NCBI GenBank assembly: GCA_964470285.1
Contig: CAYYBZ010000160.1
Span: 1 to 5,520 of the forward strand
Length of the DNA: 5,520 bases
Origin: CAYYBZ01 sp964470285 [NCBI: uncultured Oligoflexia bacterium]
Lineage (GTDB): Bacteria; Bdellovibrionota_G; CAYYBZ01
Direction: 5' to 3'
Shown here: positions 4,776 to 5,520 of the stretch, piece by piece
Layout of the letters: every line of letters begins with the position of its first letter
Position numbering within the stretch: position 1 is the first letter of the stretch
Translations under genes and position numbers: made by a program
Notes under the pieces: generated by a model
The model's database searches: none
Told to the model about the DNA's origin: nothing
Seen by the model: the letters and a program-made list of their open reading frames with translations, nothing else

Positions 4776-5396
4776 TAAAATTGGAAGTATTTCTTTTAGA
4801 ATTTTTACATGTTCCCACATGTCTTTCTTTTTCCTGGGATCATAGAGTAAGTAGGCTGGATGATATAAAACCATGAATTTGATTCCCGGATACTCGGGAA
4901 CTTCGAAAAATTTTCCGGCTTCCTCTTCCATTGAAAAATTCTTTTTATCCTTAATCATATGTTTAAGAGCAGTAGCACCTAAAAGTATGATTATTTTCGG
5001 CTTTACAAGTTCAATTTGCTTTTGAAGATAGGGCATGCATGTATTGACTTCATCCTTGAAAGGAGCCCGATTGTCGGGAGGTCGGCATTTAACAACATTT
5101 GCAATGAGTATATCGTTATTTGTGTTGAGCTCTATTGACTCCATTATTTTATCAAGAAGCTTACCGGCTCTTCCTACAAATGCTCTGCCTTGAGCATCTT
5201 CATCGGCTCCGGGGCCTTCTCCGATTACTAATATTTTTGTTTCCGGGTTTCCGCGGTCAGGGACAATGTTCGTTCTTTTTTCATGAAGCCTGCATTTGGA
5301 GCAGTTTGATTTGATAAGATTTTCCTTAAATTCCAGGTAGGTTTTAGCTCCCATAATGAGATTTTCCTTAGTGTCGAAGAGATCAAATTGAGGCAT
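4773..5396 (-). CDS. udg: Type-4 (family 4) uracil-DNA glycosylase, Fe-S protein
   Basis: The enzyme removes uracil from DNA after cytosine deamination, starting base excision repair in the cytoplasm. The 207 residues match family 4 closely. C32-x2-C35 and C104-x15-C120 supply the four ligands of the [4Fe-4S] cluster. Motif A is GEGPGADED at 59-67, followed by GRAFVGRAGKLLDK (70-83). VVKCRPPDNRAP (101-112) and the motif B histidine region HPAYLL (179-184) are also intact. The start at 5396 is chosen because AGGAG at 5407-5403 lies 6 bases upstream. Met15 is possible but has no comparable site. A promoter-like pair lies just upstream, and no neighbouring gene overlaps, so it is probably monocistronic. 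The stop codon lies within a copy of the local repeat family. Confidence 0.95.
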   Translation of the reverse strand: MPQFDLFDTKENLIMGAKTYLEFKENLIKSNCSKCRLHEKRTNIVPDRGNPETKILVIGEGPGADEDAQGRAFVGRAGKLLDKIMESIELNTNNDILIANVVKCRPPDNRAPFKDEVNTCMPYLQKQIELVKPKIIILLGATALKHMIKDKKNFSMEEEAGKFFEVPEYPGIKFMVLYHPAYLLYDPRKKKDMWEHVKILKEILPIL

Positions 5397-5425
5397 TTTG
5401 AACTCCTATATATATGATAGGCAAC

Positions 5426-5454
5426 TATTAACAGAGTTTATGCAGTAAGGTCAA
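5426..5454 (-). promoter_or_regulatory. Likely sigma-70 promoter of the uracil-DNA glycosylase gene
   Basis: The minus strand has TTGACC at 5454-5449 (five of six bases of the -35 consensus), a 17-base spacer, and TTAATA at 5431-5426 as a modest -10 element. A start near 5419 would give a leader of about 23 bases that includes the AGGAG binding site. Confidence 0.45.
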
Positions 5455-5472
5455 GAATTTGAGTGATCTGTG

Positions 5473-5498
5473 ATCGGTTTATACTAATCAATACCGAT
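5473..5498. promoter_or_regulatory. Dyad ATCGGT-N14-ACCGAT upstream of the glycosylase promoter
   Basis: ATCGGT (5473-5478) and ACCGAT (5493-5498) are exact inverted repeats 14 bases apart, centre to centre about two helical turns. The dyad lies some 20 bases upstream of the -35 element. It could be a regulator binding site or belong to an upstream gene beyond the window. No further support is visible. Confidence 0.25.
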
Positions 5499-5520
5499 TT
5501 GGTGATGTAGATACAAGCCA

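Overview
The window looks like chromosome from an anaerobic bacterium, probably Gram-negative. It is AT-rich, and every gene that can be supported lies on the minus strand, so transcription runs from right to left. The evidence for anaerobic life is a heterodisulfide-reductase-type operon (HdrC, HdrB, HdrA-like) followed by a DRTGG-domain protein and an anti-sigma-type ATPase. I associate that set with syntrophic, sulfate-reducing and fermentative anaerobes. A secreted protein with a cysteine-containing C-terminal sorting-type tail and a possible sigma-54 promoter would fit a Desulfobacterota-like lineage. The species cannot be named from sequence alone.

Layout, from right to left in the direction of transcription: (1) 5520-5397, upstream region with a dyad and a plausible sigma-70 promoter. 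(2) 5396-4773, a type-4 Fe-S uracil-DNA glycosylase. (3) 4775-4726, a degenerate copy of an intergenic repeat that begins on the glycosylase stop codon. (4) 4660-3683, a secreted protein of an unnamed family with a C-terminal membrane anchor. (5) 3682-2944, a 739-base gap without a convincing gene. It holds 2.3 tandem copies of a 142-143 bp repeat, a 27-bp perfect inverted repeat, a larger MITE-like inverted structure, and the presumed control region of the hdr operon. (6) 2943-1, a tightly packed operon hdrC-hdrB-hdrA'-DRTGG-HATPase that runs off the left edge.

HdrC (two 4Fe-4S clusters) and HdrB (two CCG cysteine motifs) are complete and have all their expected cysteines. HdrA is unusual: at 280 residues it stops just after its first ferredoxin motif, so about half of a normal HdrA is missing, yet its stop codon sits inside the ribosome binding site of the next gene. 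This looks like an established short form rather than a fresh break. The two genes after it suggest that the electron-transfer module is tied to a regulatory or hydrogenase-associated cluster beyond the window.

The least explained part is the repeat system at 3236-3645 with its outlying inverted copy at 4726-4775. It shares a 19-base bulged-hairpin core, GCCGGAAACCCGCTTAGGC, and may be a REP- or MITE-like family in this genome.
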